Shown: positions 55,230 to 63,501, counted from the stretch's first letter. The stretch is 64,000 nucleotides of DNA from G963664115 sp965263045 (GCA_965263045.1 CBDHGK010000041.1:4712001-4776000); one strand, 5' to 3'. Numbers and translations: made by a program. Notes: generated by a model not told the origin, from the letters alone.

Positions 55230-56138
55230 TTATCTGACCTGACTGTCGGCGTGTTCATTGGCCCGCCGGGCGGCGACGCCGGTAAAACCGTGCTTCTCGA
55301 AGAGGTAATCGGCCAACCCGGTTCTCCAGTGGCGCATCCGGTTGAGACCCAGTTCGTTGAGTCGGGCGTTATCCAGAACAGAGTAAGCGGGGCGTCGGGC
55401 CGGTGTCTTGTAGACGCTCCGGTCAGTCGGTTCCAAGTCCGCGAGCAGGCCACTCAACTCAAAGATCGCCCGTGCAAACTCAAACCAGGAACAACTGCCC
55501 TCTGCGGTGCAGTGGAACAACCCATATTGATCGGCTCCGAGCAGGCATTCCAATTGCCGGGCTAAATCGACCGTTGGCGTGGGGGTCACAACCTGGTCTT
55601 CGACGACTCGAATGCCCTCGCCCGTCCTCGACTTTTGAAGCATCGATTCGACGAAATTATGGCCCTTCCCCGAAAGGCCTGCCGCCCCATACAGACCGCA
55701 TGTTCGAATCAGGATGTGTTTCTCGCACTCGGACTGGATGAAATACTCCCCTGCCAGTTTGGAGTTCGCATACACCGAGATGGGGCGCGGGATGTCCTCC
55801 TCCGAGTACGGTCTGCGGGAATCCCCGTCGAATACATAATCCGAGCTGATGTGGACAAGCCGTGCACCGATCTCCTGCGCGCATCGCGCCAGGTGGAACA
55901 CCGCTATCGCGTTGACACCGAAAGCGTCGTCGGGCCGTGACTCACAGAGGTCGACCTGGTGAAAAGCTGTCGTGTTGATAATTGCGTCAGGACGCAGGTC
56001 GAGAAGGCAGTCCCGCGCAGCCGCACGATCGGTAACGTCGAAATCCGCACGCGTAAACGCAACCAGTTCATGCCCTGCGAGCACACGCTTCAAATCGAAA
56101 GCGAGTTGGCCTTTCGCTCCGAGCAACGCGATCTTCAT
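55230..56138 (-). CDS. rfbD: dTDP-4-dehydrorhamnose reductase
   Basis: A 302-residue SDR protein. 'MKIALLGAKGQLAFDLKRVL' is the NAD(P)-binding start, 'VHISSDYVFDGDSRRPYSEEDIPRPISVYANSKLAGE' contains the SDYVFDG motif and catalytic Tyr-x3-Lys, and 'LIRTCGLYG' follows. It makes dTDP-L-rhamnose or a related deoxysugar for surface glycans. The frame after its TAA is the same as that of the glycosyltransferase downstream. Confidence 0.9.
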   Translation of the reverse strand: MKIALLGAKGQLAFDLKRVLAGHELVAFTRADFDVTDRAAARDCLLDLRPDAIINTTAFHQVDLCESRPDDAFGVNAIAVFHLARCAQEIGARLVHISSDYVFDGDSRRPYSEEDIPRPISVYANSKLAGEYFIQSECEKHILIRTCGLYGAAGLSGKGHNFVESMLQKSRTGEGIRVVEDQVVTPTPTVDLARQLECLLGADQYGLFHCTAEGSCSWFEFARAIFELSGLLADLEPTDRSVYKTPARRPAYSVLDNARLNELGLNRMRHWRTGLADYLFEKHGFTGVAARRANEHADSQVR

Positions 56139-56153
56139 AACTGATGGAGAGTG

Positions 56154-57185
56154 CTAGTCACACCCGAATACCGACCCGACCCTTCGCAGCGTCTTTTCCA
56201 TTCGGTCGAGATGAGTCATCCACTGGATATTGTAGTAGACAGGATTCATGAAATCGTTTTTCGACTGGGATTCAATCCGCCGGACCATGTCCACAACCGA
56301 ATCCTTAACCGACGACTGCGCGCGGAAACCCAGGCTGGACTCAATCTTGGCCGTCGACACCCGGTAACTCCGCCCCTTCAGGGGAGCGTAATCGACATCA
56401 ATCTCAACGTCCCGGATATCGGACAGCGCTTCCTTGACCCAATGCGCCAGTTCCAAAATTCGGTAGTTCCTGTAGGACACGTTGAATGTCTCGCCATGTA
56501 CCTTTTGTTCCGCGGCCTCGACGCCACAGATGTGGGCTTCGGCCACATCAGAGACGTCGACCAGGGGGCGCCACATTTCGCCACCACCGAAAACCGTAAG
56601 ACGCCCCTTCGAGAGGGCATCTTTTACGAAAGTGTTCACCACAAGGTCATACCGCATCCTCGGGCTGTAACCAAACACAGTTCCCTGTCGGAAGATCACG
56701 GGGCAAAATGTCTCGTCGGCCAACTGCAGCAGAATCCTCTCAGCATCGTAGTTGGATACGGCATAAGCCGCTCGCGGCGACACCTCGGCGGTCTCATCGA
56801 GAAGGAGGTCGTCCGCAAACAGGCCACGGTCATAGATGGAGCAGGTGGACGCGAAAGTGAATCGCCGCACACCCGCTCTCTTGGAGAGCTTCGCAAGCCG
56901 TTCCGTCGCAATCGTGTTGATTTCGTAGTTCGCCCGGGGATTGTATTCTGCAGTCGGGTCATTCGACAGCCCCGCAAGATGGATCACTGTATCGATTTCG
57001 GAAAACACTTCCGCGTCGATCGAACGGATATCACCTTCGACCACTTCTATTCTGTCTCGATAGTCGGAAAGAGGACTCTCTCCGAAGAAAAGCTTGTCGA
57101 ACACCCGAACCGTTTCGCCTCGGTCAAGCAATTCGCGCACAAGCACGCAGCCAATATATCCCGCACCACCGGTAACCAGAATCAT
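56154..57185 (-). CDS. NAD-dependent epimerase/dehydratase with altered catalytic motif
   Basis: A 343-residue extended SDR. The start at 57185 gives 'MILVTGGAGYIGCVLVREL' with the GxxGxxG fold. 'DTVIHLAGLSNDPT' and 'FTFASTCSIYD' follow. The usual Tyr-x3-Lys reads 'YAVSNYDAE', with Asn in place of Lys. '...VFGYSPRMRYDLVVNTFVKDALSKGRLTVFGGGEMWRPLVDVSDVAEA' is typical of sugar-nucleotide epimerases. It is 15 bases upstream of rfbD, so part of the same deoxysugar operon. Confidence 0.85.
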   Translation of the reverse strand: MILVTGGAGYIGCVLVRELLDRGETVRVFDKLFFGESPLSDYRDRIEVVEGDIRSIDAEVFSEIDTVIHLAGLSNDPTAEYNPRANYEINTIATERLAKLSKRAGVRRFTFASTCSIYDRGLFADDLLLDETAEVSPRAAYAVSNYDAERILLQLADETFCPVIFRQGTVFGYSPRMRYDLVVNTFVKDALSKGRLTVFGGGEMWRPLVDVSDVAEAHICGVEAAEQKVHGETFNVSYRNYRILELAHWVKEALSDIRDVEIDVDYAPLKGRSYRVSTAKIESSLGFRAQSSVKDSVVDMVRRIESQSKNDFMNPVYYNIQWMTHLDRMEKTLRRVGSVFGCD

Positions 57186-57292
57186 GCTGAAAGACCTTTC
57201 AAACTTGACCAACGGGAAGCGATACGAAGCCATTGATAATACCATCGATGTGGCTACCTAACCCATCGAGTATGTTAAAAGTGGAGGTCCTT

Positions 57293-57910
57293 ATGAGCGC
57301 AGGATCCACCTCTCATCGGCTGACGTCTTCGGTACGACGCCTTTACGATTGGGTCATCGGTTGGGCCGACAGCCCGTACAGCCAATGGGGCCTGTTTGGC
57401 ATCGCATTTGCGGAGTCGTCCTTCTTTCCAATCCCACCTGATATTCTCCTCATCGCTCTGGGCGTCGCTCTCCCCCTGCAAGCCCTTCGCTACGCTCTGA
57501 TCTGTACGATCGGTTCTGTATTCGGAGGAATGTTCGGCTATTGGATCGGATACCAGTTCTTCGGGAGTCTGGGTGAGCCCATTGTCCGTTTCTACGCCGC
57601 TGAAGGCCAGTACCTCAGGGTTCAGGAACTATATCGACAGTACGACGCGTTCGCCGTCGCGGTGGCGGGTCTCACACCTATTCCTTACAAGATTGCAACG
57701 ATCACCGCTGGGTTCTTCGACGTTGACTTCGGACGCTTCGTGTTCGCATCCGCACTGAGCCGATCGCTCCGTTTCTTTGTGATTGGCGGATTGATTCGAA
57801 TCTTTGGTGCTCCGATCCGGGTGTTTATTGAGAAATATTTTGAAACTTTGACGATAATTTTCCTTATCCTATTAGTCGCTGGCTTCGTGGTGATCCGGTT
57901 ATTTTTGTAA
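57293..57910 (+). CDS. DedA/SNARE-associated (YqaA-like) membrane protein
   Basis: A 205-residue membrane protein. The ATG at 57293 follows a strong GGAGG by five bases; an earlier in-frame start has none. The family parts are 'FAESSFFPIPPDILLIALGVALP', 'GMFGYWIGYQFFG' and 'FAVAVAGLTPIPYKIATITAGFFDVDFGRFVFASALSRSLRFF'. DedA-type proteins help move lipid carriers across the membrane. It leads directly, 22 bases later, into the selenoprotein peroxiredoxin gene. Confidence 0.9.
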   Translation: MSAGSTSHRLTSSVRRLYDWVIGWADSPYSQWGLFGIAFAESSFFPIPPDILLIALGVALPLQALRYALICTIGSVFGGMFGYWIGYQFFGSLGEPIVRFYAAEGQYLRVQELYRQYDAFAVAVAGLTPIPYKIATITAGFFDVDFGRFVFASALSRSLRFFVIGGLIRIFGAPIRVFIEKYFETLTIIFLILLVAGFVVIRLFL

Positions 57911-57932
57911 GATAAGAAAAGAGGAGATTTGA

Positions 57933-58412
57933 ATGCCCAAAGCTACCAACGAGTTGAAAGTCGGAGACGAAGCACCCGACTTCACTCTTCCGTCCCATCT
58001 CGACTCTGAAGTCACATTATCGAGCTTCAGAGGAACCAGGAACGTGGTCCTGGCGTTTTACCCGGTCGCGTTCACACCAGTGTGAACGTTGCAGATGCCG
58101 GCGTACGAGGAAGATCTTTCCGAGTTCGACCGGTCCGATACCCAGGTCCTGGGTATCAGCATCGACTCTCCGTATTCAAACAAGGCGTGGGCCAAATCAC
58201 TGGGTGGAATTTCTTACCCGTTGTTGAGCGACTTCTGGCCTCACGGAATGGTTGCATTAAAATATAACGTTCTACGTCAGGAGGGCATCAGTGAACGTGC
58301 GATCTTCATAATCGACAAGCAGGGCGTCGTACGCTACGTAGACGTCCATGAAATTGGCGATCAACCCAAAAATTCGGTTCTGTTCGACGAACTGAATAAG
58401 ATCGCGGATTAG
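57933..58412 (+). CDS. Selenocysteine-containing peroxiredoxin
   Basis: A 159-residue AhpC/TSA-type peroxiredoxin if the TGA at 58083-58085 (codon 51) is read as selenocysteine. GAGGAG lies seven bases before the ATG. Before the TGA: 'LKVGDEAPDFTLPSHLDSEV', 'NVVLAFYPVAFTPV'. After it: 'TLQMPAYEEDLSEF', 'VLGISIDSPYSNKAWAKSLG', 'SYPLLSDFWPHG', 'FIIDKQGVVRY'. In cysteine homologues the residue after FTPV is the peroxidatic Cys (FTPVCT). No resolving Cys is visible, so it would act as a 1-Cys type. Ordinary gene callers would split it. Confidence 0.9.
58087..58107 (+). promoter_or_regulatory. Possible bacterial SECIS hairpin after the peroxiredoxin TGA
   Basis: Directly after the TGA, CGTTGC (58087-58092) can pair with GCG-ACG (58101-58107, one bulged T) around the loop AGATGCCG. 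A hairpin with G in its loop just 3' of the UGA is what SelB needs. The loop is a little nearer to the UGA than in the classic fdhF element, so this is only a candidate. Confidence 0.35.
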
Positions 58413-58423
58413 AGAATCCAACC

Positions 58424-58450
58424 GGCATGGGCGGGACCCCCGCCCATGCC
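58424..58450 (+). terminator. Perfect hairpin between the two selenoprotein genes
   Basis: GGCATGGGCGGG and CCCGCCCATGCC form a 12-bp perfect stem with loop ACC, 12 bases after the peroxiredoxin stop. No T-run follows, so it may be an attenuator or RNA-stabilising hairpin rather than a full terminator. The ATG at 58446 falls in the stem, which argues against it as start of the next gene. Confidence 0.7.
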
Positions 58451-58472
58451 CGCTGCCTCCGCACCTTTTTCA

Positions 58473-59156
58473 ATGCCCATTCAGATTGCCAGAGCCTGCG
58501 TTCCATATACGCCTTTCAGACGTGACCTCGGTGATGCGCGGGTTGCGCTGGTTACCACCGCGGGCGTCTATGTGGAAGGCATGGAGCCATTCACAGACAA
58601 CGATTTGAGCTTCAGAAAGATTCCCGGAGACATCGACACTGGGATGCTTCGGATCGTGGCCGGCCACTACGACCCCAGCTCACCCCAGGCCGATATGAAC
58701 TGCGTGTTTCCACTGGATCGATTGAGAGAACTCGTTTCCGGCCATGTCGTCGGGAAGATGTCGGATTTTCACATTTCGATGGGCCTGACCACCCAACTCC
58801 GGAAACTCAAGGAAGAGACCAGCTGGATCCTGGCTGAGGAAGTAGCCCGGTTGCGCCCGGACGTGGTGCTACTGACCGGAGGCTGACCGCTTTGCCATCG
58901 GACGGTCGTCACGATTCAACGGGCCATCGAGTGCATGGGCATTGCCTCGGTTCTGATCACGGTCTCACCCGAAGAGTCCGAACAGGCCGGCCCATCCCGT
59001 GCGCTATACCCCAAACCGTTTGCAGTGGGCCAGTCGCTCGGCCCACCACACCAGGACGAACTCCAGCGCCGGATACTTGAAGACGCACTGGATCTCCTGA
59101 AGAATCCCGGAGAACCCGGAACCCTCGTCACGAAAGAGTATACGGCTACAGAGTGA
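58473..59156 (+). CDS. GrdB/PrdB-like selenoprotein (glycine/sarcosine/betaine/proline reductase family)
   Basis: A 227-residue protein if the TGA at 58884-58886 is selenocysteine. Before it: 'ARACVPYTPFRRDLGDARVALVTTAGVYVEG', 'DMNCVFPLDRLRELV', 'RLRPDVVLLTGG'. After it: 'PLCHRTVVTIQRAIECMGIASVLITV', 'PSRALYPKPFAVGQSLGPP', 'DELQRRILEDALDLL'. The TGA begins a U-P-L-C motif where homologues have CxxC or UxxC. It is the short stand-alone version of the reductase B subunit, whose substrate outside Clostridia is not known to me. The start at 58473 lacks a clear ribosome site. Confidence 0.88.
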
Positions 59157-59418
59157 TGACCGATTGGAGGCTGGTTATTTCGATCCGCTTGCCACATCGC
59201 GGCGTTGCGCATCGGACCGTATCGTCGATCCGCACCATATAATTCCGGGCAGCCTTGAATCGGGCGCGGTCGTCATCACCGGCATGCCGCGGTAGCGACT
59301 TTTTCTTTGAACGGACCCGCCAGCGGATCTTGTATTCGTTCGATTGCCGACACGACGGGCAGTCCAAGCGGTGTGTCTTGACTTCGTCCTTTTCCGAAAA
59401 AAAATCTCGTTCTTCCAC
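59146..59418 (-). CDS. Small zinc-ribbon-like protein
   Basis: A 90-residue protein with a GTG start. Two cysteine pairs, 'LDCPSCRQSN' and 'VRCATPRCGKR', could bind one zinc; lysine/arginine-rich stretches lie between. The last 11 bases overlap the end of the selenoprotein gene on the other strand. Function unknown. Confidence 0.55.
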   Translation of the reverse strand: MEERDFFSEKDEVKTHRLDCPSCRQSNEYKIRWRVRSKKKSLPRHAGDDDRARFKAARNYMVRIDDTVRCATPRCGKRIEITSLQSVITL

Positions 59419-59515
59419 GTTGATTCGGTCTCTTCTTATATTCGCGTTTTGTAGTCGCGTTGTCGGGAGCTATTGACGTCAAAGAAAAGCCCTTCAACAA
59501 CCAATCCAATCAATC

Positions 59516-59941
59516 TTACATGCTGTGTCCAATAATAGCGGTCGCGCTCACCAGTATCACTGCCAGAAATTCGACCACGAGCCAGACTGATTGAAACGCA
59601 TTTTCAGTAGAATCCGCCCGGGCTTCAGCCGAATAGCGAAGCGATGTCACGGTCACGAGAGCAATGACGGTGAGAATTCCAAGACCGGCATGCCCTGTAA
59701 CGGTACCACCACTGCCCAGTCCGCTCGTACCGGCCAGACTGAAGCCCGTTGCCGTAGCCACGACCGCCGCAGCCGTGGCAGCCCGAACGAGGCTCGACCC
59801 GATTCCGTATAGTCTGGGCGTTCGCGAATAGAAGCCGCGGGCATCATATATGAAAGCCGCAAACGTCAATGCGATCGGAAAGTGAACGATCAGCGTGTGA
59901 ACTTGAACACCAAACATTTTCTTGATCCAGACGGCCAGCAC
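59516..59941 (-). CDS. DUF2231-like membrane protein
   Basis: A 141-residue protein with four hydrophobic segments. 'VHTLIVHFPIALTFAAFIYD' near the N-terminus is the typical 'HPxxVHFPIAL' motif of DUF2231. A GTG at 59941 (with AAGG upstream) or the ATG at 59917 could start it. Function unknown; it may bind haem or sense redox, but nothing here proves it. Confidence 0.72.
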   Translation of the reverse strand: MLAVWIKKMFGVQVHTLIVHFPIALTFAAFIYDARGFYSRTPRLYGIGSSLVRAATAAAVVATATGFSLAGTSGLGSGGTVTGHAGLGILTVIALVTVTSLRYSAEARADSTENAFQSVWLVVEFLAVILVSATAIIGHSM

Positions 59942-60063
59942 AGGATCGCCTTGTAGAGAATCGAGCCGTAAGCACGGCGGTGACTCCGGCGACCTCGAAT
60001 TTGCGGTCAGCGATTCGGAATATCGTCCGCGTCCGACCCAGGAATTTTAGCGCACTGGCCCTA

Positions 60064-61214
60064 GTGGTCCCCGTCAAACAGACTGTAACTTATCGAGCTT
60101 CTTTCGGGCACGTTGAACTTTTTCAAGAATATCGGAAGCCGTTGCGGTCCAAATGAAGGGCTTCGGGTTCTGATTGTGACCCCCGACATATTCCTCCACG
60201 GCCTGGATTAGCTCAGGAACAGAATGGAAAACCCCGCGCCGAAGCCGTTGTTCGGAAAGATCCCGGAAGAAGCGTTCGACCATGTTCAGCCAGGATGCAC
60301 TGGTCGGTGTGAAGTGCACATGAAAGCGCGTGTTGCGCTTCAACCAGTTGACGACTTTCTGATGTTTGTGCGTGACGTAGTTGTCGCAAATGATATGGAT
60401 CTGTTTGTCTTTCGGCACGGAACGTTTGATCTGATTGAGAAACCGGATCCATTCCTGATGACGATGCTTCGGCATACAGGTCCCGATAATCGAGCCGTCC
60501 AGCGTATTGAGCGCGGCGAACATCGTGGTCGTCCCGTTGCGTTTGTAGTCGTGGGTGAGGGTGCCGCACCGCCCCTTCTTCAGAGGTAACCCGGGTTGCG
60601 TGCGGTCCAGGGCCTGCATCTGGCTCTTCTCATCGCAGGACAAAACAATGGCGTTTTCCGGAGGGTTCAGATACAAACCGACCACATCCTCCAACTTCTC
60701 GACAAATTGTTTGTCGTTGGAAAGTTTGAAGGTGCGTGCCAGATGAGGCTTCAAGCCATGAGCCCGCCAGATTCTCCCTACCGTGGACTCGCTGACGCCG
60801 GTTGCCCTGGCCATCAAGGACCGGCTCCAGTGCGTGGCGTTCGGAGGCTTCCCTTCGACCGTCTTCTTCACGATCCGGGCCCGCTTCCGGCGGCCGATCG
60901 AGGGAATCCGTCCACTGCGGGAAGCGTCCTTTTCGATTCCCCCGAGGCCATCTTCAACGAAACGATCGCGCCAACGTCCGGCCTTTTGACGAGTGATGTC
61001 CAACTTGGCAGCGATCTCCTGATTGTCCAGACCCCCGGCGGCCAGCAAGACAATTCGAGATCGTTCCGCCAACCGGACCGCCACACTGCGGCTTCGGCTC
61101 AGTCGCTCCAGTTCCTTCCGCACAGGAATGTCCAATTTAATCGTCGGTGCTCTCCTCATATATACTCAGACGTAGGAAAGCTGAATAAGTTACATTAACT
61201 GTGACGGACTACAC
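60064..61214. mobile_element. IS630-family insertion sequence, copy 2
   Basis: 1151 bp, TA on both sides (60062-60063 and 61215-61216). Differs from copy 1 at two positions that I found (60221 and 60375, matching 14761 and 14915). It is inserted inside a CTAG that begins a type-A repeat relic (CAGTCCGTGGCAGAAGTCTCGC at 61218). Confidence 0.9.
60074..61159 (-). CDS. IS630-family transposase, copy 2
   Basis: 361 residues, as copy 1 but with Val in 'CDNYVTHKH'. All three DDE residues are present. Confidence 0.9.
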   Translation of the reverse strand: MRRAPTIKLDIPVRKELERLSRSRSVAVRLAERSRIVLLAAGGLDNQEIAAKLDITRQKAGRWRDRFVEDGLGGIEKDASRSGRIPSIGRRKRARIVKKTVEGKPPNATHWSRSLMARATGVSESTVGRIWRAHGLKPHLARTFKLSNDKQFVEKLEDVVGLYLNPPENAIVLSCDEKSQMQALDRTQPGLPLKKGRCGTLTHDYKRNGTTTMFAALNTLDGSIIGTCMPKHRHQEWIRFLNQIKRSVPKDKQIHIICDNYVTHKHQKVVNWLKRNTRFHVHFTPTSASWLNMVERFFRDLSEQRLRRGVFHSVPELIQAVEEYVGGHNQNPKPFIWTATASDILEKVQRARKKLDKLQSV

Positions 61215-61452
61215 TAGCAGTCCGTGGCAGAAGTCTCGCTCCTCACCCGCCTGGGAAACCGTGCGGTGCGTCACAGAACCTGCTACGAGTGGCCTGTAAC
61301 AGAGACATCGGCAGTGGCGTTCCCTCAAGGTTTGACCCCACGAATGGTGGTCGTCTTGGCCCGTCGTTCATGCGGGATCGCTGAACGCAGGCGGGATCGC
61401 TGAACGAACGGCCGGGCGTATCATACATGGAATCCTAGTGGCCTGTACCACC
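61215..61452. repeat. Nested relics of type-A and type-B repeat ends
   Basis: 61218-61239 is a type-A end with one change (CAGTCCGTGG). 61288-61319 is a type-B end (AGTGGCCTGTAACAGAGACA onward). 61435-61452 is a third CTAGTGGCCTGTACC end. A 15-bp direct repeat GCGGGATCGCTGAAC occurs twice near 61373-61405. No complete element remains. The region lies between the IS630 copy and the ispG promoter. Confidence 0.75.
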
Positions 61453-61493
61453 CCGTTTCATGGCGTCCCATTCTGCGATACTCGACTTCGGCT

Positions 61494-61522
61494 TTGCCCC
61501 ACCGAGAGCATGTCCCTATAAT
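61494..61522 (+). promoter_or_regulatory. Sigma-70-type promoter of ispG, possibly leaderless
   Basis: TTGCCC (61494-61499), 17 bases, then a perfect TATAAT (61517-61522), only eight bases before the ATG at 61531. The transcript would begin at or next to the start codon. No ribosome site precedes the ATG, which fits leaderless translation. An ATG at 61543 is the alternative start. Confidence 0.6.
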
Positions 61523-61530
61523 TCCCGCAT

Positions 61531-62763
61531 ATGCCTGAACAGATGCGACGTCGATCTCTGACCGTAGACGTGGCCGGTGTCCGGGTGGGCGGTAACCACC
61601 CGATCGTCGTTCAATCGATGACGAACACGGATACCGGCGATGTCGGAGCAACTGTGCGTCAAGTTGCAGCTCTGAGCCAGGCAGGATCGGAGTTGGTCCG
61701 CCTGACGGTCGACACGCCCGAATCCGCGCGGGCGGTCCCCGAAATCGTCAAGATGCTTCGGGATCAGGGCATCCACACGCCCATCATCGGAGACTTCCAC
61801 TACAACGGGCACATTCTTCTCCGTCGGTTTCCCGAATGTGCGGGGGCTCTGGCCAAATACCGGATTAACCCAGGCAACGTTGGAATGGGGAGTCAGCACG
61901 ACGAAAACTTCGAGACCATCATCAGAATAGCTCGAGACAACGAAAAATCTGTTCGTATCGGAGTGAACTGGGGTTCCCTGGACCAGAAACTCGTTACCCG
62001 GCTGATGGACGCGAATGCAAAACGTAAAGAGCCCTGGACCGCACGCAAGGTGGTACTCGAAGCGATGGTCGTGAGCGCGCTTGAATCGGTCCGGCTGGCC
62101 GAGTCCTTTGGACTCGGTCCCGATAGAATCATATTGAGCGCAAAAGTTTCGGCGGTTCCCGACCTGATCGACGTGTACCGGGACCTTGCCGCCAGGACAG
62201 ACTGCCCCCTGCACGTGGGGTTAACTGAAGCCGGTATGGGGCAGAGAGGGATCATTGCGAGCACAGCCGGGCTTTCGATCCTTCTCCAGGAAGGCATTGG
62301 AGACACGATACGCGTCAGCCTGACGCCCTCCCCCGGTGGGGATCGCACCGAAGAAGTCCGCGTCTGCCGGGACATTCTCCAAAGCCTCGGTCTGGGCCGC
62401 TTCTCACCCCAGGTGGCCGCTTGCCCAGGCTGCGGGCGCACGACGAGCACTCTCTTTCAGGAAATGGCCCAGGACATCGAAGGGTACCTCGAACGCCAGA
62501 TGCCGAAATGGCGGGAGCTCTATGCGGGAGTCGCCGAACTCCAAGTGGCCGTAATGGGATGTGTCGTCAACGGTCCGGGGGAATCGAAACATGCCCACAT
62601 CGGGATCTCGCTCCCCGGGAATGGCGAGGAGCCCAAAGCCCCGGTTTACGTGGATTCGAAACTCCACACCACGCTTCGTGGCGACACCATTGTCGGCGAT
62701 TTCCTCGCCATCCTTGAAGCGTATGTCCGTACACGATACGGGAAGACATCAAGAACTGGCTGA
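61531..62763 (+). CDS. ispG: 4-hydroxy-3-methylbut-2-en-1-yl diphosphate synthase IspG
   Basis: A 410-residue enzyme of the MEP isoprenoid pathway. 'VGGNHPIVVQSMTNTDTGDV', 'LVRLTVDTPESARAVPEI', 'IIGDFHYNGHILL', 'YRINPGNVG' and 'HVGLTEAGMGQRGIIASTAGLS' are conserved. The [4Fe-4S] ligands are Cys in 'AACPGCGRTTSTLFQEMA' and 'AVMGCVVNGPGES', with the conserved Glu. Length is typical for the bacterial two-domain form. It converts MEcPP to HMBPP. Confidence 0.97.
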   Translation: MPEQMRRRSLTVDVAGVRVGGNHPIVVQSMTNTDTGDVGATVRQVAALSQAGSELVRLTVDTPESARAVPEIVKMLRDQGIHTPIIGDFHYNGHILLRRFPECAGALAKYRINPGNVGMGSQHDENFETIIRIARDNEKSVRIGVNWGSLDQKLVTRLMDANAKRKEPWTARKVVLEAMVVSALESVRLAESFGLGPDRIILSAKVSAVPDLIDVYRDLAARTDCPLHVGLTEAGMGQRGIIASTAGLSILLQEGIGDTIRVSLTPSPGGDRTEEVRVCRDILQSLGLGRFSPQVAACPGCGRTTSTLFQEMAQDIEGYLERQMPKWRELYAGVAELQVAVMGCVVNGPGESKHAHIGISLPGNGEEPKAPVYVDSKLHTTLRGDTIVGDFLAILEAYVRTRYGKTSRTG

Positions 62764-62982
62764 GAGTCTAAAGCAGTGAACATAGAGCGCTTAGATTCGA
62801 ATTCAGGCCACTGCCTTCGCCCCACCCAACGTAGGGACGGGGTTGTTTCGAACCGCGATGACCCGGATTGGTGACTTCTTCGTCTATATTGATATCGAAC
62901 AACTCGACAGGGAGCAAATGAAAAATATTGGTTAATTGTTGCCCTGATTTCTGTTAAATTTGCGGCATCGAGTTGGAGGACC

Positions 62983-63501
62983 ATGAATACCATGAAGATA
63001 AAGTGCGTCTTAGGTTGTTTCGCCTTATTGTTGGCCCTGAGCGTGAACGCATCGGCCCAGTTGATCGCTGGAACCCCGGAAGACATGCTGTATCAGCGGA
63101 TAACGGAGGCCTCGGATCTGGATCAGAAGGCCGAGCTATGCCTGCAGTTTGTGGCAGATTTCCCCGAGTCCAGTGTGCTGGGTGACGTCTACACGCTGCT
63201 AATGGACCTCCATAACCAGAGGGACGAAGCCGACCAGACGATTGAATACGGGGAAAAAGCCATCGAAATGAACGGGGAAAATGTAACGGCTTTGATGACG
63301 GTAGCCCGAACACTTTCGGTCGCGCGTCAGCAGCCCGCCAAAGCGGTGGATTACGCTGAACGCGCTGTTAGCACAATCGAGGAAATGAAGACTGGCGAAA
63401 TGCCGCAGCAGTTTACACCCGACCAGTGGCAGGCCTATCTCACCAGTCTTGAGGGCCCGGCTCGGGATATCCTGAGCTACGCCAGGGCCGTCAGCCCCTA
63501 G
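62983..63501 (+). CDS. Exported TPR-like protein, 3' end at a repeat relic
   Basis: A 172-residue protein. A signal peptide (start MNTMKIKCVLGCFALLLALSVNASA) is followed by helical repeats: 'AELCLQFVADFPESSVLGDVYTLLMDLH' and 'ADQTIEYGEKAIEMNGENVTALMTVARTL', as in TPR proteins. The stop TAG is the TAG of a CTAG followed by a repeat-like end (AGCCCGTGGC), so the native C-terminus may have been altered. Confidence 0.72.
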   Translation: MNTMKIKCVLGCFALLLALSVNASAQLIAGTPEDMLYQRITEASDLDQKAELCLQFVADFPESSVLGDVYTLLMDLHNQRDEADQTIEYGEKAIEMNGENVTALMTVARTLSVARQQPAKAVDYAERAVSTIEEMKTGEMPQQFTPDQWQAYLTSLEGPARDILSYARAVSP

